From NCBI RefSeq assembly GCF_051020765.1, contig NC_134934.1, positions 3,286,001 through 3,350,000 of the forward strand: a stretch of 64,000 nucleotides of DNA, written 5' to 3'. The notes beneath the pieces were generated by a model. The model worked only from the letters and a program-made list of their open reading frames with translations. It ran no database searches and was not told the DNA's origin. A program made the position numbers and the translations under genes. This document shows positions 1 to 11,545 of the stretch, piece by piece; positions within the stretch are counted from its first letter, which is position 1; every line of letters begins with the position of its first letter. The DNA comes from Lasioglossum baleicum (Eukaryota > Arthropoda > Insecta > Hymenoptera > Halictidae).

Positions 1-352
1 CGCTGCATTTTCAAACTCGATTTTCTCGAAAACGAAGCGTCAAACAAAATAATGTTATTCCTTTTTTTCGACTTATTTTTACATGTAGTACCACCCGTCC
101 GGCCACACCATGTATAATTTATACTAGTTTACAAAACACATCTTTGAAATTTTCGTCATTGGCCTTGCTAAAAAAGTTTTAAAAATCAATTTTTACTAAT
201 ATTTTTCACAATTCCGATCAAGTGCATTTTTTCATCATATTTATTACACGTCGTTTACTAAACTAATCCTTCTAGCCTTACAGAGAAATTGAAGTCGTTT
301 GGTCCATTCATAAAAAAGTTATTCTGCTAAAGTGTGTGTGTTAGACAGTAGA
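1..352 (+). repeat. Foldback-family arm, cut by window edge
   Basis: This stretch is similar, in reverse complement, to 23053-23370. Both share the blocks around 'ACTAAACTAATCCTTCTAGC', 'GAGAAATTGAAGTCG' and a terminal 'AAGTGTGTGTG'. A third, short piece is at 50883-50955. It has the texture of Tc1/mariner-type elements with long terminal arms (phrases such as 'GAAATTTTCGTC'). Only one arm is visible because the window begins inside it. No coding capacity is seen. Confidence 0.6.
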
Positions 353-1235
353 AGCATATGACTAGAAGAGTCGAACGAGAGTGAGCACTCCTGCTACAAT
401 TATCTTCGATCGCCTAGATTGAGAAAATTCACTTAAACTCATCACCGAATTCAGATAATCGATGATACATGTATTGAAATTGTATTTTTTGAACAGGACA
501 TTTCAGGAAGCAACGACCACCCACATCGCACGGCACATACATAGTATAATAGCGCTGAATAGGCGTGGACCTAAACGTTAAAGTATTTACTGCCTCCTGT
601 CCCGACCATTACCAAGCTTGTCTCGTTTCGCAGCGATAACGTTAATCGGCGAACACCGAGCTGTTGGAAGCTCGCCTCGTTGCCTCGAAGAATGGCCGAG
701 GATGCAGCAGCTCGTTAATCAAACGACGCACGACTAACCTTCCCGCGGGATCAAACGAAGCGCGAACTGTACTCGTAATACTTTCGATTTTGCGGATCCG
801 TGAGAGATCCAGCGAAGATCCTACGTAGCCCCGGAGTCTCGAGGCAAGCCTCATTAAGTGGAAAGAGCATTAGCGTTATTAGCGCGTAGGGTTAATGGCT
901 CGTCAAGATGCGCCGCGTTTCCAACGATCGGAGTCCGGCTCGTTTGCGACCGAGACGAGAAATTTAAACTTCTTTGGACGGTTATCGACGACGCCTAGGA
1001 ATGCCTGGCGTCTATAATATTCCACGTGGAACCTCTTCCCTTCATTCGTTTTCATTAACTCTGATTTACTGCCCTTTTTACTTTTCACCGGTTTTCGTTC
1101 CCATTTTTCGAATCAGTGAATCGATTAGAATTTTAATGAACGATGCTGAGGAATCACATTTGAGAGCTGTAACGCGACGTGTGGGATAGGTAAATCATAT
1201 GTATATAGGTGGATCGCATAAAGAATTTGAATTTT
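353..1235. other. No gene seen
   Basis: Mixed AT-rich and moderately CpG-rich sequence. Short frames at 642-1189 overlap on both strands and resemble no protein family. Nothing repeated elsewhere in the window was recognised. Confidence 0.5.
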
Positions 1236-1395
1236 ATTTTCTCAAAGAAAATTGAAAGCCAATTTTTCACTATTTAGAAGGAGTTTTATAACAATTTGTT
1301 CTATGATCTTTTTCGCGCGATTTTGCAGGCAACTTGAACATCCCATGCTCGTAGAATTTCTGTTTTTTAAAAAATCATCTTTCCGAACGACCTAA
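1236..1395 (-). mobile_element. Mariner-type terminal remnant
   Basis: Read on the minus strand, the outer end starts at 1395 with TTAGGTCGTTCGGAAAG, the same end as the elements at 31205 and 50742. The inner part (1250-1290, 'GAAAGCCAATTTTT') is similar to 26301-26341. No transposase frame survives. The terminal 16 bp are convincing; the inner boundary is a guess. Confidence 0.45.
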
Positions 1396-1976
1396 TAATT
1401 CGATATGGTTTCTGACGAGAGTTTTACTATTGAGAGGAACAGGTACTTCGCATAATTTAGGATTTGTAAGTTTAAGGTTCGGCTGTACGGATTGATGAAA
1501 TTACTTACAGTTACTTAAGTTTGTCGATTCAACAAGCATATCCCTGTTTCCATCGATTCACAGAGGGATTCGAAACTTTCGACCGGTGCGGCGGTGTAGG
1601 TTACAGAATAACTTTAAACTCAATTTACCCGAAACTTCGTACACCGCGACGCAACGCTTTCATCCTCTGAACCCTTCAATTGTCACGCAAGAGTTTTGTC
1701 GCCAGTGCAGTGCGCGCCTATGGTGTAACGCCACGGTTTCACTCGAGGAATTACAGTGTCGTGAGAAACACGCGAAAATCTATGCGACTCTGTTCCTCCG
1801 TCGGATCAACAGGACACAATCAAACACACAATAAAATTTTGCAAAAACTTTAACAGCTTATATCTCAATAACTATTTGTTTGCGACATGTGGCTTCTTTC
1901 AAACTTTATCTTTTCTGGATGAGTAGAAGGTATTGATGTAAAAACAATTTCAACAACAATTTTCTTTGTTATAAAC
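1396..1976. other. No gene seen
   Basis: An 82-codon frame at 1586-1834 has no recognisable motif and no transposon similarity that I can see. The remainder is AT-rich. Confidence 0.45.
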
Positions 1977-2078
1977 AATTTTGCAAAAATGAAACGTTAA
2001 ATAGTGCTTGTTGTTTCAACATCATAAGGAATTCATTTAGTGTTAATATCCTTTTCCACTTTCATAATTATGGGCACA
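1977..2078. repeat. Small inverted-repeat element, family B, partial
   Basis: It ends with CACTTTCATAATTATGGGCA. The inner part ('AGTGCTTGTT', 'GGAATTCATTT', 'GTGTTAATATCC') matches 12665-12798. The left terminus expected from the 12577 copy was not located, so the copy is probably 5'-truncated. Confidence 0.6.
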
Positions 2079-3179
2079 TATACATATCTTGTTAACAGTC
2101 TCTGCTTATTATTTAAATTAATCATGCACTTCTCTTACAAGATTCAACCCTCGCTAGGAAACTGAATCGATTTGACCCAGAATCGATTGGTATACACTTT
2201 CTCTGGCTATCGACATATCGATCTTGAACTGAAACTTTCTTATATCCTCAAACATAGAGTTAACATTCTATTAAACAAGTTTAACGATAGCAGCAATGAT
2301 TTAGTAACTCCTTGACGTATGTATCGGAGAGGTCGCATCAAACAGCAATTTCTTTCTTCGGTAATTCATCGTTTTATTCTTTAACGATCCGTCTTCAATT
2401 TCTTTGAATCTTTTCACTGCGCCAAATCACACGTCTGACTTGTTGAGCAGTATTTTGACAAATCAGAATCGACGATGTTATTGGTGCATATGATCAGGGC
2501 ACGGAAAATTGAAAAAATCAGGGGAGGGAAACGGTGTAGGCGAGAAACCTCAGAGAAGGGTGCAGCGAACGCGTAGGAACGGTCGTACAGGCATCGACTT
2601 TGCGTTAGGTGGATTGCGTGCCGCAGGTAATTACCGGGTTCCCCGTGGTAACGCACCAGCGATGGCGGATCCCCCTGAATCCTGCTGGCTACAGGCATTC
2701 GGGCATTCGGCCGACGACACGGCCACGGTGTTCCCGTCACACCAGTGGTTTCAACGCCAATTAAACACCCGCTTGTCAAGGAGGGGAAGCGAAACGCGGG
2801 CCGATTCTCCGAGACCGAGAGAACCCGAGCCCGGCCCGATTCGGTGTGTCGCACGCGATGCCCTACGCCTCCTCTCAACCCCTTCGGCTCCCTTATTATT
2901 AGCCCTTATTATCACCCACGCGACCACCAAGGACTCCATTCCTCTCGACGCCCCTTGCACCGGAAAAAAAAAATAAAATGGACGCCACCCAAGGCCCGGA
3001 ACGACAAAAAGTTGCGCTGGGATTCGTGTATGTGTTAATTGCACAGCTAACCCCTTTGCTCCACAAATTTTCTTTCGTCGCCGTTTCTCAGAAGAAACAA
3101 ATTTACACAGCCGTTCGTAGAAATAAAACGTTGAACTTTTACGTCTTTTGCTCGAAAGAACGATGATATAGTAACGATC
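2079..3179. other. Unique sequence with overlapping open frames, no gene
   Basis: The GC-rich part (2500-2980) is open in several frames on both strands (154-155 codons at most). This is expected for CpG-rich sequence poor in TA. No domain, signal peptide or convincing splice arrangement is visible. Confidence 0.5.
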
Positions 3180-3183
3180 TTAA

Positions 3184-3349
3184 CCCTTAAAAATTGTTTA
3201 AAAATATTATTGAATATGTCGGTATCTAATCAATTACTAAATATTGATTTCATATCCATGAAATTGAAAAAAAATCATAAGGAATGGAAATATTCTATGT
3301 CGGAAGAAATGTTTAATTTTCGCGTTAAAATAGCTCCGAGCGCAAAGGG
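3184..3349. mobile_element. TTAA-flanked small element, family F
   Basis: TTAA tetranucleotides at 3180-3183 and 3350-3353 flank 166 bp that begin CCCTT and end AAGGG, a piggyBac-like pattern of TTAA target plus short inverted ends. The right part ('GAAATGTTTAATTTTCG', 'CTCCGAGCGCAAAGGG') recurs at 23590-23654, 37226-37280 and 39625-39684. No coding capacity. Confidence 0.65.
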
Positions 3350-3353
3350 TTAA

Positions 3354-3928
3354 TGTACAGATGAGAATGGTCAGATGCGTGTGCAACATCATCAAGGTTC
3401 GTTGCCAGTACCTCGATCGAGCACAAGCTCGCGAACAAACCTAATTGTAGCCGACTTCTCGGCACGAGAAATTTCGGATTAATCCCGCCTATTTAATGCG
3501 GCGTTGGAGCGAGCGCGTGCAGGCGTTTTTTCCACCGTTTCAATTAGGTCTGCGCAATATTTTTTCCCGTCATCCGTCATCCAGCGATCTGGATTTCGAG
3601 GCGAGAAATGCCGTGGCCGGTCATTTGGCCGGTGGAAAGCGTCACTGTACGACGAAGGTTTGCTGCCTGTTGAGAAAAACGCGGCGAGATATCCCAGCGA
3701 CCTGGATTCGAGGCGCGTAGACCTACGCGCGTTTTACACCGCAGCGCCGCATAATTATAAATAAACTCGGTGCGTGCACCGGAAGAATAAAATCCGCCGC
3801 GTGCAGTTTGACAAACGTCGCGACTTGCTGTAATCCGGGCTAGAACAAGTATACTTATTGTTAGGCGAAATCGTATGCGCGTTTGCCTGCCGCAGAACTT
3901 CTGACTGCGACGCTTCTAGAGAGACTCA
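3354..3928. other. No gene seen
   Basis: CpG-rich unique sequence. Frames at 3496-3764 overlap in two phases on the same strand and show no recognisable motif. Confidence 0.45.
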
Positions 3929-4240
3929 GGCTTTTTCTAGATTGAGTAGATTTTTTGAAATCTTTCAGGAAGCTACCCTGCAACTTTTCTGGATTGAGTC
4001 GATTTTTTCCAATTTTTTCGATGCTCCGACTCCTTCCTGTGTACGGTCGATTTTTTTAACTTTTCAGGAAACTACCCTGAGACTTTTCTGTGGACTGACC
4101 CGATATTTTAAATCTTTCTGGAAGCTACTCTGGCACTGTTCTGAAGACCGTCGATTTGTTTAAACATTTTCTGAGACGTTCCGAGGCCTTTCCTGAATCG
4201 AGTCGATATATAAACATTTCTTCAGACAGATGTTTTCTGA
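3929..4240 (+). repeat. Decayed minisatellite, period about 52 bp, about six units
   Basis: Units start near 3929, 3981, 4036, 4083, 4137 and 4189. Each opens with a variant of CTTTTCTGGATTGAGTCGAT, then a T-rich stretch, then a variant of TTTCAGGAAGCTACCCTG. Units are diverged (roughly 60-80% alike by eye). A 101-codon frame at 3858-4163 is a by-product of this repetition and should not be taken as a gene. Confidence 0.75.
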
Positions 4241-5371
4241 TGAGAAATAATTGTCGATGTTGCTCGTGTACGGTCGCCGCAATTTATAATCCACGGAACG
4301 CAGGGAAATAATGATCTTAATCAAGTTGTACGCTGCATGCGTCGTGAACACGGCCACGGGAAAGGGGATGGAATTATGCGTAATTTTCTTTAGCAGTAAT
4401 TAGCGGCCGGAATTGTGAATTCGGTTTAATGTCGTCCGGCTGGTTATTATTGTTTCATTTTTGTCGTGACGATGCGGTTCGCAGTTGTACGGGTAAAATG
4501 ATTTAAGGTTCGATACGATTAGAGTTCTTCTGAAATTCTTCTTAAATTACATGCACGCAATAGAAATCATGCAAGATCTTAATGAAATTTCCAGACAATA
4601 TAAATTCATTCAACTCTTGTTTCTCGCAACCAATTCACATTTCTTCTTACCGTAAAGACTCCGCTCGTTACTCTTGGAGGTCAAGCTCGATAAATTGATG
4701 CTGATTGTTATACTCGGACTAATAAGCTCGGTGTTCGCCGGGACAGAACTTCTGCAGCAGACTAATATAATAATATATGGTTTGGACTCAGGGGGAACTA
4801 CGTATCGTCGGATCGCGCGGCACGCAGCCGTTCCGTTCCCTTCGCGAGAGGGAACAGGAAAAATTGCGGATGCATGTAGGTCGCGGCTGGGCCGTAGAAA
4901 CAATAAGCGATAGCGAAAACGTATTCTGTGCGTGCCCCGATAACACACCCGGTGGAAAACTGGAGTCGCCTGGTGAGCTGCGTCGTTGATTCTTGAACGA
5001 GTTCACGCCTTACCGCGGGAACAGTCGTGTACAAGTTCGAAGACGCACGGTGAAACTCCCGATTCTTCTTTTTCACACCTGACCAGTGAAATCTATGATT
5101 GTAAAGAAAAACGCCGCATGTCACAGTTTCAAAAAATTTCAGTTTATGCATTAATTCACCTCTGTAATAATAGGATTTATGTATTTACCAGAAAAAAAGT
5201 CATGAAAACAAATCCGAAAGGCTGAAAAAAATAATGCAATTTAACAGATGTCCAATAATGCAATTCAACAGATGTCCTTTAGCCTCATCTTCCATAGAAT
5301 AATTCTATTATATAATAACACTGCATACAATACTTAAATGTTTAGTAATTGGTTGGATGCCCCAACATACT
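4241..5371. other. No gene seen
   Basis: Overlapping frames of 70-117 codons occur on both strands at 4610-5225, with no conserved motif. No repeat shared with the rest of the window was noticed. Confidence 0.45.
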
Positions 5372-5445
5372 TAATCTAAACAATATTTTGGAAAAAGGTA
5401 CAGCAATTTTTAGCGGTGCCTCAGAGTCCGCTCCTCATTTCATGT
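5372..5445 (+). repeat. Dispersed repeat fragment, family G
   Basis: Shares 'TAAACAATATTTTG' and 'ACAGCAATTTTTA' followed by GGYGCCTC with 26383-26455. The second copy continues into 'CTCCGAGTG', as in family F ends, so G may be the interior of a related TTAA element. Confidence 0.45.
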
Positions 5446-5511
5446 ACTTTGAGATGCTACAAATGGTGAAACACGAGACGACACGAATGACATAATTGTA
5501 AGAACAATATA

Positions 5512-5850
5512 TTAGGTTGTTCGCGGAAAATAATTTAGTTTTTCGCGTAGGGGTAGCCTTGCTTAGGTTTGTTATTACTTAATCTAATAAAAGGCAATAT
5601 CTTGGCAGCTGACATTTCGGATGTCATTCCTGCTTTCTAACCTTTCAAGCATTTTTTTGTCATCGCATCAAATATGCAAAATCAACTTGTGTGCAAAAGT
5701 ATTTTACTTTTTTTATTGCAAAGAAAAAGTTGCGTACTGTTTGAGAAGAGGATGTACCATTTTTTTCATTTTTTCGAACATTTTTTCTGCGGCGCATACT
5801 TCAAACGAAGTCGTAAAAATTCTCAATTCATTTCAAGTCGCCTGAAAAAT
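5512..5850 (+). mobile_element. Mariner-like element, 5' end, uninterrupted copy
   Basis: It begins TTAGGTTGTTCGCGG after a TA, like the ends at 31205 (minus) and 50742 (plus). It stays alignable with the minus-strand copy through 'CAGCTGACATTTCG', 'GCTTTCTAACCTT' and onward to about 5840. A frame from 5674 starts MQNQLV...ILLFLLQRK, loosely like a mariner transposase N-terminus, but decays at once. At 5570-5577 the sequence GTTATTAC runs straight into TTAATC. The other two copies carry a hAT-like insertion here, so this is the empty site. No 3' end was found. Confidence 0.65.
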
Positions 5851-6956
5851 CACGACAAATCATAGAACAAAATAAAATGACTTCCTTGTGTTGTAGAAGA
5901 TGTTTCAGGTCTGCAAGTGTGTTTCGAAGCTGTCTATTAGCTTGTGGATGTTCTTAACATTTTAACATGCGCTGACCCAAAAGCGGCGAAGTGTTCTTCT
6001 AGGTATCGTCTACATTGAAATATAGTTTGCAGAAAATAGTGGCGAGGTCGGACCATTATACGATAACGATCGGTGCCCGCGTTATCTTCGCACACTGGGG
6101 AATTGTCAGCAGGCTGTATCAGCCGGTAAATGCGCGTTTAACCTCGCCAATCAACGTCAAAACTCGGAGACGCCACGGGAAAGTTCTAGACACACGGTGA
6201 CGCTATCGAGAAGCGAATATCAGCGTGGCCGAATACCGGCGATATTGTCAAACGGTTATTTATGACTGGCCTGATAACGAGAGGGCGAATCGGAACGTTG
6301 CTAATTTCCGAGCAGCAACGATAAAGGTTGAGACTCGTCGCTGAGCTTCCTGTCAAACTTCTGAAACCTTCAAGAAAACGCCATTCAAACGAACCCTAGG
6401 ATCCATTTATGGCTCCCATAAATATAAACACTTTGATACCGTTGTATAACATATAACAAAATTTAGCGGATTTTTCATCTTGACAGCCAACTAATTTTTA
6501 CCTAATTACAATTTCTCTCAACGTCGTTCATTCCTCATGGTAAAAATTCATTCATTTTTTAACATTCACAATCGTGCATTCATAATGTATCTTTCCTTTT
6601 TGTCTGTGCGGTATCTTTAAAAAAAAATACATAAGAAGGTTAATGTTAAACAATAGAAATTTATTCATATCCTTTTACTTGTAACGACAGCTACACTTAT
6701 GATTTGCGTTAGAAATCTTCAAAGTCAGTATTCGAAGATACATTTCATCAACATTTCTAGACATTACTAGACATTACAGTGACATATGTACTTCGAACAC
6801 GACATATTAACATTTTTAAAAATCATTTTACTGTTCGAACGGCTTAATACAAAACCAACGAAGTCCGACCGAACTGATTTTCGCAGATAAACTCCGCGCT
6901 GAAAAACGTAACTCACAGCCTAAACGAAATCGCTAAAAAATCTAGAAAGAAATTCA
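5851..6956. other. No gene seen
   Basis: 6010-6300 is moderately GC-rich; 6410-6840 is AT-rich, with short local repeats such as 'CTAGACATTA' twice at 6760-6775. No recognisable coding or RNA gene. Confidence 0.45.
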
Positions 6957-6982
6957 GATTTGCATAAAGATCCTCAGTCATA
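6957..6982. repeat. Solo end of the hAT-like element
   Basis: TTTGCATAAAGATCCTCAGT matches the A-side terminus of the 200-bp family (reverse of ACTGCGGATCTTTATGCAAA, with a substitution). No partner end is visible nearby, so this is a truncated remnant. Confidence 0.45.
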
Positions 6983-9135
6983 ATACCGGATGATCTACAG
7001 TCTGCGAATCGGTGGATCCGTGGGATCGCAAAGCGCAACGCAGAGGCTCGTCTCGCACGAGAGCGCGACCGCAGCGCACAGTCTGGATCACGATTTCTCG
7101 ATCGCGATTATCAAGCGTTGCGGCGCGGGATCGGTTCCCGTTCGCGGGGCGTTACACGTGTTGCTCTTAAGGTTTAGTGGTCATTATTATCCTGGGATCG
7201 CGCCGTTCTTATCGTTCTATGCAAATCGAAATCATAAACGGCGCGGCGTACGGAGAGCAGGTTCGAAAACTATTCACGGCCGTCGCATCGTAGCCGATTG
7301 CCGGGCACCGGAACGAATTGGCGAAATAATACCGGTGGATATATATTGTATTATATCGGTTTTACGATTTCGCTGATAGAATCGGGGGTTGTCTCGCGTT
7401 ACAACTGCCTCTGAGCAAACAAGCCTCTCGGAAACGGAATGAAAGGTACATGTCGTTTCGTACTCCGACCAGTTTTGATCCCGTCTCGGCGAAATCACGC
7501 TCTCGCAATTTCCAACGGGTTCCCATTTAGATAAGCAGCCCCGGAACGCGCGAATAAAGCTAATAAAGCAGTCGGACACCGTGAACGAGTGGGTGTCCCG
7601 ATGAAACAGCCCCATGGGTGATAGCGGTACCAAGCCCCACGACGTCGACGTGATTAAAACTGGCGTTGAACCGTCGCCCAACGACGCGACGGGGGGCTGA
7701 TTGCCGGGGGTGGGTTCTACACCCTTCGCCCCTCGATTCTTGCTAATTTATGGGCGCCTCTTCGGGCCCAAACTCGCCGCTTCTCGTTCCATCTCCTTCC
7801 CCCTTCCGAATGATTGTATTCATTTCTATGCTGCACACTTGTTCGAAAGTATTCTCTTTAGCCTTTGCAATCGGAGCTATTCGACATACAAGTGTAGAGG
7901 TTGAACGAGCATTTTCCAGGATATCTTTGTAACGACTTGAGGAGCATCCTAAAAAACACAACAATTAGTCTTTGCCTTTTACGATGATATTTTCAAAGTC
8001 CTTCAAATGAAAATTGTGTTTTATAATTTGAACATTTTTCGGATTTCAGCGAAACTTTGTATATAACTTGCTTAGATTTACAAAATACATGTTGTAAATT
8101 TTCTCTTCACTTTTCTCTTCGCAAATGCCACCAGTATTTAAAAGAAAAATTATTTACAGATTAGCGAGTGAACTAATTCTTCTACCGTCTAAGAAAACTC
8201 GAGCTGTTAGGTCGAATTTTGAAAAAGTTATTCGTTTCGAAGAGGTGTACGAATACGTTGCACATCCATTGTATATTAGATCGAGGAACTAAAATCCTGA
8301 GTCCCACGGAACTCCGCGGGATTGCAGACCCTGCACGGGCCCCATGAGGCCCGCAAGAAAGTGCGCAGAACGCGGGAAGCACAGGGAAGGTTTCGAGCCG
8401 ATTGCGTTGTTAAAATTCCATGCTTATCGGGTTGGTTCGCTCGTTCGATGGCTCGCGCGCGTTCCAGGTTCGGTGTAACCCGCGCGGAAGCCATTTGCCA
8501 GGCACGATGGGTAATTAGCGCGCGAAACACCGATTCGAGGAGATAGCGCGCGGCCTTCCTCTTACGTAACGAAGCTCGAAGCCGAGCGGAGCCGAGCCGA
8601 GCCACACGATCCGTAAAAAAGTATCGACCATCCAACTATCTGGCCGCTGGTTACTCGAATCCCGTGACCAACAACCAGGACGGGCGAGTTAGGCTCTTTT
8701 CAAACTCGTGAGTCGTCCGCCGCCGTCAGATCTCTCGATCAAGATACACGTACCTACAACTAGCGCGCGATTTCTCGCGTTTCCCCGCACCCGGAAGTAG
8801 GAAAAGTCGGCGAGGCATTTTCTTGATTGCCCACCGACGCCCACCGATGCCGGCGACGGCCACGCGATTTCTATCTATCGAGCACCGAGCCGACTTAATT
8901 ACACGCTTCCGCTGTATCGTCTATAATTTCTTACATTTTAAAACGCGCAACGTGCGAAAACTACACACGGCCCTCTCCCGTCCTCGATCTTAGATCCTTT
9001 CGACGTCCTGCTCTCGGCCTCAGAGATCTACGAATTTCATAGACTATGAATCATCGACCTTTATGCTAAATAAAAATGTTCTCCGACGATTATGATAACC
9101 AGAAAATAAATAGATATATCGATTTCCACCCTTAA
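6983..9135. other. CpG-rich unique sequence, no gene recognised
   Basis: Several blocks (7000-7380, 8280-8640, 8700-8960) are CpG-rich and open in many frames, with no frame dominating. 9042-9075 faintly resembles an A-side hAT-like end ('ACCTTTATGCTAAATAAAAA') but is too degraded to call. Confidence 0.45.
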
Positions 9136-9180
9136 CCCCTTGCCGTATTTTAACGAGTCATCTTTTCTGATATCGAACCT
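9136..9180 (+). repeat. Solo TTAA-element end, family E
   Basis: TTAA (9132-9135) is followed by CCCCTTGCCGTATTTT, which matches the outer end of the element whose TTAA lies at 44244-44247 (minus strand) and the ends at 31729 and 49133. No right end was found. Confidence 0.4.
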
Positions 9181-9625
9181 CGGTATGAGTACGAACAAAT
9201 ATTTGTACTGTTTCCAATTTGATGTTTGTGTACCATTACGCTAAACATTTTTATCCACACGTAATTATAAAAAGCCTTCTCGGTTCACGTCTCTCATTGC
9301 CAGTCATGTTTCCTAACCAACGACTTTTACAGGACAGCGAGAAGTCCCGTGTCTCGAAAACAAGCAGAAAATCGATGGGGGTGAAACGTGGAAAATCGCG
9401 AAAACTTACTGTCTCGGCCGGCACGGCGTAAAAGCGACGCGCGATGGCTTTTGCCGGCGCGGCGCGCAGAAGGATCAAGGAAGGCAGAGCAGGCTTTGGC
9501 ATGTCGAGCATCGGCACCCTAAAGAATTCAGTTCGCGAGGGCCCCGAGGATTTCGCAGGATTTGCGCGTTTCCTCAACCAAGAGAGCGTGTGTTCGGTTG
9601 TCCCCATGTTCGTAAAGAACCATTG

Positions 9626-9641
9626 CCTCTCTCTCTCTTTT

Positions 9642-9693
<52 letters not shown>
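9626..9693. repeat. (CT)n microsatellite
   Basis: About 68 bp of nearly pure CT dinucleotides with three T-rich interruptions at its left end. Confidence 0.95.
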
Positions 9694-9694
<1 letters not shown>

Positions 9695-11154
9695 ATAGAG
9701 TGAAAGAGAGCCAACTATATTAAAGCCATCCCCTAGCTCCCCACGGGCTTAACCCGGGGAGGCCTTCCATCATTTTAAAGCCGGTCGTGATAAAATTAGA
9801 CGGACAATTTCATTTGGAGTTCTTCGAAGCCACGATCGAGCGGTGACGGTTTAATTTCACCGCCCACGGCGATCCCTCGACCCCTCGCGGAAAAGAGCCA
9901 CAGCCTGGCCGACGCGCATTAACAAATTCGACTGTCGGAGACTCGCCTAACTTCGTTCCGATCACACCCCTTACCTCCCTTCGTCTCTTCTCAGTTCATT
10001 CCTTCAAATGGTTCCTCCCGAAAAAGTTTATACATATTCTCATGTCTGTCATTCGAATTTGTAGATAGTCTATAGATATAATCTGTAGATAGATCTTGAT
10101 GTTCTCCGTGTTCAACGGTGTGAATTAATGTTTATTTTGCACAAAGATCCACTACTTAATTGCGCAGATGGAAGAAGCTTCCATTCGATGCAGTACACTT
10201 TTATTTCTGCTGCCTTATTTGTGGAAAGTGATAAATTGGAAGAATTGATACAAAAGTCTTAGTAGAATATGTTTTTCCTTTCATGTATTACTGAACAACC
10301 AGGCACTTACGAGCTTTAGCGTACTTATAATGAAAGAGCGATGTATGCAAGATAAACACGTCAGAATTAACCCGAGCATATTAACCCAATTAAACAGATC
10401 CGTACAATTATAAGCGTACCCCGTATATCCATAAAAATCTGACAAAATCGAAGTACATTATCTACCGGAACACGAACTGGGTAATAACAATTACTCTATC
10501 AACCTTCTTCACGATGATAGGGTAGTTAATTCCAGCCGGTATATCGATATAAACATAATTATGAATTCCGTACAAATAATTACATCGCCCGTATCCACCT
10601 TACACTGCAGACTACGTGTTAATTGACTGTCGTATACGCGGATCACGTTCTTTGTTCTTTCAATAAACGTTTTCTATCGTGAACATTTTCAAGCGCATTC
10701 TTTTAATGTCACAAAGTTAAATTGACGATCAAGAAACGGTAAATGTGGCAATAGTTCAATTTTCCTCCTCGTTGAGAACACTTACACTTGAAGAGAATGA
10801 AATAAACTTTCATCAAAGATCATCGTTATTCTCAACGAATTAGTCGAAAGGCTTCGCCAGGAAGATCCGCTCTCGAAAATAAAGAAAGCAAATCAACCAA
10901 CTTCCACTCATGAAGAAAAACCGTGTACATTGAAGATCAAGTCTACCGTCGGAATACATGTACCGTGAAAAGAGCGGTCGAAAATAGGGCTTTTACTTTT
11001 CCGAAGCTACGACTCTTCGATGATCAGAAGGAACGAAGGGAAGTTTCAAAGTCTTCGAATCGTATGAAGTTGTAACTTAATCAATCTTTTAACTGTGGTG
11101 GCGTATTTTTTCGAAATATCGGAGTGTCTGTAACTGTATCAAATATAACGTAGC
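9694..11154. other. No gene seen
   Basis: 9700-9960 is GC-rich; 10000-11150 is AT-rich. 10131-10158 (TTTATTTTGCACAAAGATCC) is a likely solo A-side end of the hAT-like family. No open frame of interest. Confidence 0.45.
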
Positions 11155-11545
11155 AGCGAAATTTCGAAGTTCAAAGCTTCGGAACTCCGTTTCTTTGAAT
11201 CCTCTAATAATTTACTACAGAGGTTCGAATTTCGAAGCTTCGAAAATTCGGTTCTCATCACTAGACAGCGGATTTTATGCATTTATGACAAAAATCTGCA
11301 GCTGTAATTTAACACGGTAAAATTATTAGAAGAATTGAAAACTATTGTTGTATCAGTTCCTATCAATTAGACATATTACGAAAGAAAATAAATTTCTATT
11401 TCACTGCGGTTCGTCGAAATTCAGATAACAAATTTTTATTTTGCATAGAGATCCTCTGTCTACTCACCACCTTCGAAGTTTCTGAAATCGAAGCTCCAAA
11501 ATTCGAAGGTTCGTAGCTTCAAAATCTTCGACCGAACAAATGAGA
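11155..11545. repeat. TTCGAAGCTTCGAA-type host repeat, split by an insertion
   Basis: Left part 11155-11261 and right part 11463-11545 contain repeated TTCGAA/AAGCTTCGAA words. Both flanks resemble 38400-38620, sharing 'TAATAATTTACTAC', 'CTTCGAAGTTTC' and 'AAAATCTTCGAC'. The hAT-like element at 11262-11462 interrupts it. Confidence 0.6.
11262..11462 (-). mobile_element. hAT-like MITE, complete (201 bp)
   Basis: Ends TAGACAGCGGATTTTATGC and GCATAGAGATCCTCTGTCTA are inverted repeats. Flanking 8-mers CTCATCAC (11254-11261) and CTCACCAC (11463-11470) match 7/8 and fit nTnnnnAn. B-side (ATTTATGAC) is on the left, so orientation is reversed relative to 17760. Non-coding; it would depend on a transposase supplied elsewhere. 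Confidence 0.85.

Noticed and set aside
3858..4163. 101-codon frame with repeated Phe-rich phrases
   Set aside because: By-product of the 52-bp minisatellite.
9042..9075. Possible A-side end of the hAT-like MITE
   Set aside because: Only the ACCTTTATGCTAAATAAAAA part is similar, the terminal TAGACTGCGG is unrecognisable and no partner end is found.
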